A DNA stretch of 15,717 nt from CAZPNX01 sp964518765 (GTDB lineage: Bacteria > Edwardsbacteria > AC1 > EtOH8). The DNA lies in the NCBI GenBank assembly GCA_964518765.1, contig CAZFJC010000034.1, forward strand, positions 1 through 15,717, read 5' to 3'. The translations under genes were made by a program, and so were the position numbers. Positions 14,819 through 15,717 of this stretch are shown piece after piece. The first letter of the stretch is position 1, and each line of letters starts with the position of its first letter. A model generated the notes under the pieces. It had not been told where the DNA came from and made no database searches. It was given only the letters and a program-made list of their open reading frames with translations.

Positions 14819-14850
14819 GGCGGCCGCGAGAAACTCGGATGGCGGTCGCC
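14819..14850 (+). promoter_or_regulatory. Predicted stem-loop in the leader of the CRP-like gene
   Basis: GGCGGCC (14819-14825) pairs with GGTCGCC (14844-14850) through seven base pairs including one G-U. It encloses a second stem CGAG-AAA-CTCG (14827-14837). The element starts about 13 nt after the inferred transcription start and lies more than 50 nt upstream of the ribosome site (AAGGAG, 14901-14906), so it does not directly block translation. It may stabilise the 5' end or take part in regulation. The pairing is from sequence only. Confidence 0.35.
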
Positions 14851-14912
14851 AGGTTTCCTATTATCTCTGAGTTAATTTAAAACCCATGTAATCTGCTGAA
14901 AAGGAGCGTAAA

Positions 14913-15557
14913 ATGGCGGAGGCCGGAGCACCGTTCGAAAGAAAGCTATCTAACGGGGAGGTCCTTTTCAAGGAAGGGGACCAGGGTCAGGAGATGTACC
15001 TCATTCGCTCCGGCAAGGTGGAGATATCAAGTTCGTCGGGCGGAGTCAAGAAGGTGCTGGCCACTTTGGGCGAGGGCTCCTTTTTGGGCGAGATGGCCAT
15101 CGTGGACGACGCCCCGCGCTCAGCCACGGCCTCGGCGGTGGGGGACGTCTCCCTGCTGATACTGGATCGGGCGGCCTTCAAGCAGCAGCTGGCCCAGAAC
15201 CCGATGATCGAGTACCTGATCACCAGCCTGGTGAAGCGCCTGCGGGAGACCAACGAGCAGGTGAAGATCATGATGCAGAAGGACGATGTCTGCCGGCTGG
15301 CCGCCTCCATCCTGGCCTTGGCCCGGGAGAAGGGCGCCCCCGAGGGCTCCGGGGTGCTGATCAAGGGAAGCTACAGCCACGAGGCCCTGGCCAAGCAGGT
15401 GGGGGTCAATCCGGCCAAGGCCGAGGAGCACCTGGGCAAGATGGAGAAGCAGGGCCTGGTGGCCTTCGGGCCCGACGGAATCAAGGTGCCCTCGATGGCC
15501 GACCTGGAGGAGTTCTGGCGCTTCGCCACCCTCAAGGAGAAGTTCGGGGGGATGTAA
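14913..15557 (+). CDS. CRP/FNR-type cyclic-nucleotide-binding regulator with divergent HTH
   Basis: The 214-residue protein has an N-terminal cyclic-nucleotide-binding domain (about 10-95), a long dimerisation helix (about 97-125) and a C-terminal winged-helix region (about 150-195). The phosphate-binding cassette FLGEMAIVDDAPRSATASA (57-75) keeps Glu60 and Arg69-Ser70, which match the cAMP-binding Glu72, Arg82 and Ser83 of E. coli CRP. There is no FNR-type N-terminal cysteine cluster. The HTH segment SHEALAKQVGVNPAKAEEHL (155-174) aligns without gaps to CRP. The DNA-contact residues Arg180, Glu181 and Arg185 are replaced by Pro167, Ala168 and Glu172, so DNA binding would be unusual or absent. 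A strong AAGGAG (14901-14906) sits 6 nt before the ATG, and a clear promoter precedes it. Whether it controls the neighbouring genes is unknown; no CRP-type TGTGA-N6-TCACA site was noticed. Confidence 0.88.
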   Translation: MAEAGAPFERKLSNGEVLFKEGDQGQEMYLIRSGKVEISSSSGGVKKVLATLGEGSFLGEMAIVDDAPRSATASAVGDVSLLILDRAAFKQQLAQNPMIEYLITSLVKRLRETNEQVKIMMQKDDVCRLAASILALAREKGAPEGSGVLIKGSYSHEALAKQVGVNPAKAEEHLGKMEKQGLVAFGPDGIKVPSMADLEEFWRFATLKEKFGGM

Positions 15558-15565
15558 AGGCTCTT

Positions 15566-15598
15566 TGCCACGGATTTTCGCGGATCATACGGATCATG
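15566..15598. repeat. CGGAT-type degenerate intergenic repeat
   Basis: The pentamer CGGAT recurs at 15571, 15581 and 15590, about every 10 bases, in the context CCACGGATTTTCGCGGAT followed by CATACGGATCATG. This matches, from memory, a degenerate CACGGAT-type intergenic repeat common in environmental bacterial genomes. It sits right after the CRP-like gene. A few bases on, TGTCATCCTGAG (15609-15620) looks like the opening of another common intergenic repeat. No terminator with a T-run is visible for the CRP-like gene. Confidence 0.5.
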
Positions 15599-15609
15599 CC
15601 AAGGAGCTG

Positions 15610-15717
15610 TCATCCTGAGTATGGCTCCATGCCTGACTGGCCGAAGAAAATATGATAAGCGCAGTTGTACAGTTTCACCACGTTGTTGACGCGGCCCTGG
15701 TTGGTTCTTTGAGGAAA
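15610..15717 (-). other. Open minus-strand frame running off the window (possible gene 3' end)
   Basis: Read on the minus strand from the window edge, 35 codons stay open before a TGA at 15612-15610. The translation includes TNQGRVNNVVKLYN and ends FGQSGMEPYSG. No family was recognised. It could be the last part of a converging gene or an open stretch inside an intergenic repeat; the overlap with the repeat-like TGTCATCCTGAG sequence at its end favours the latter. Apart from this and the CGGAT repeat, the 160-nt tail after 15557 holds nothing I can identify. Confidence 0.2.

Noticed and set aside
14820..14827. GCGGCCGC palindrome in the CRP-like gene leader as an operator
   Set aside because: An 8-bp GC palindrome is likely by chance here and is better explained as part of the GGCGGCC/GGTCGCC stem.

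Overview
The window is a GC-rich bacterial segment in which every recognisable gene lies on the plus strand: twelve complete genes plus a short non-coding tail. Nothing fixes the phylum. The mix (a MurG/MGDG-synthase-like glycosyltransferase, glycogen phosphorylase, M3 oligoendopeptidase, stand-alone TPR proteins, a Liv-type ABC transporter, a Cys-rich protein and a CRP-like regulator) would suit an anaerobic, heterotrophic bacterium from a poorly cultured lineage, but that is inference. No rRNA, tRNA, CRISPR array, insertion sequence or phage gene was seen.

Layout. (1) 74-3993: a GT-B glycosyltransferase-like protein, then glycogen/starch phosphorylase (glgP) behind an AT-rich leader with two symmetrical elements. 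(2) 4049-5830: a cytoplasmic M3 oligoendopeptidase with a strong Shine-Dalgarno. (3) 5899-13255: the most unusual block. A branched-chain-amino-acid-type ABC transporter (livH, livM, livG, livF) is bracketed by two paralogous TPR proteins. It is split in the middle by a 235-nt hairpin-rich gap and a small cysteine-rich protein. No substrate-binding protein is present. (4) 13261-14775: an S51 peptidase E-like protein, 5 nt behind the second TPR gene, and a DUF72 protein. (5) 14772-15557: a sigma70-type promoter, an RNA leader with a predicted hairpin, and a CRP/FNR-type cyclic-nucleotide-binding protein. (6) 15558-15717: intergenic repeat-like sequence, possibly with the 3' end of a minus-strand reading frame leaving the window.

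How the genes may work together. glgP releases glucose-1-phosphate from storage glucan, and its neighbour may use an activated sugar. PepF and peptidase E degrade peptides, and the Liv transporter imports amino acids or related small molecules, so peptide and amino-acid use is a loose common theme. The two TPR proteins share a non-TPR N-terminal motif, a strict 40-residue repeat register and a similar C-terminal cap. They are therefore diverged copies of one protein rather than unrelated TPR genes, and they plausibly form a scaffold or signalling module tied to the transporter. The candidate new system is TPR1-livHM-[structured RNA + Cys-rich protein]-livGF-TPR2. The CRP-like protein keeps the residues that bind cyclic nucleotide but has lost the classical DNA-contact residues of the recognition helix.
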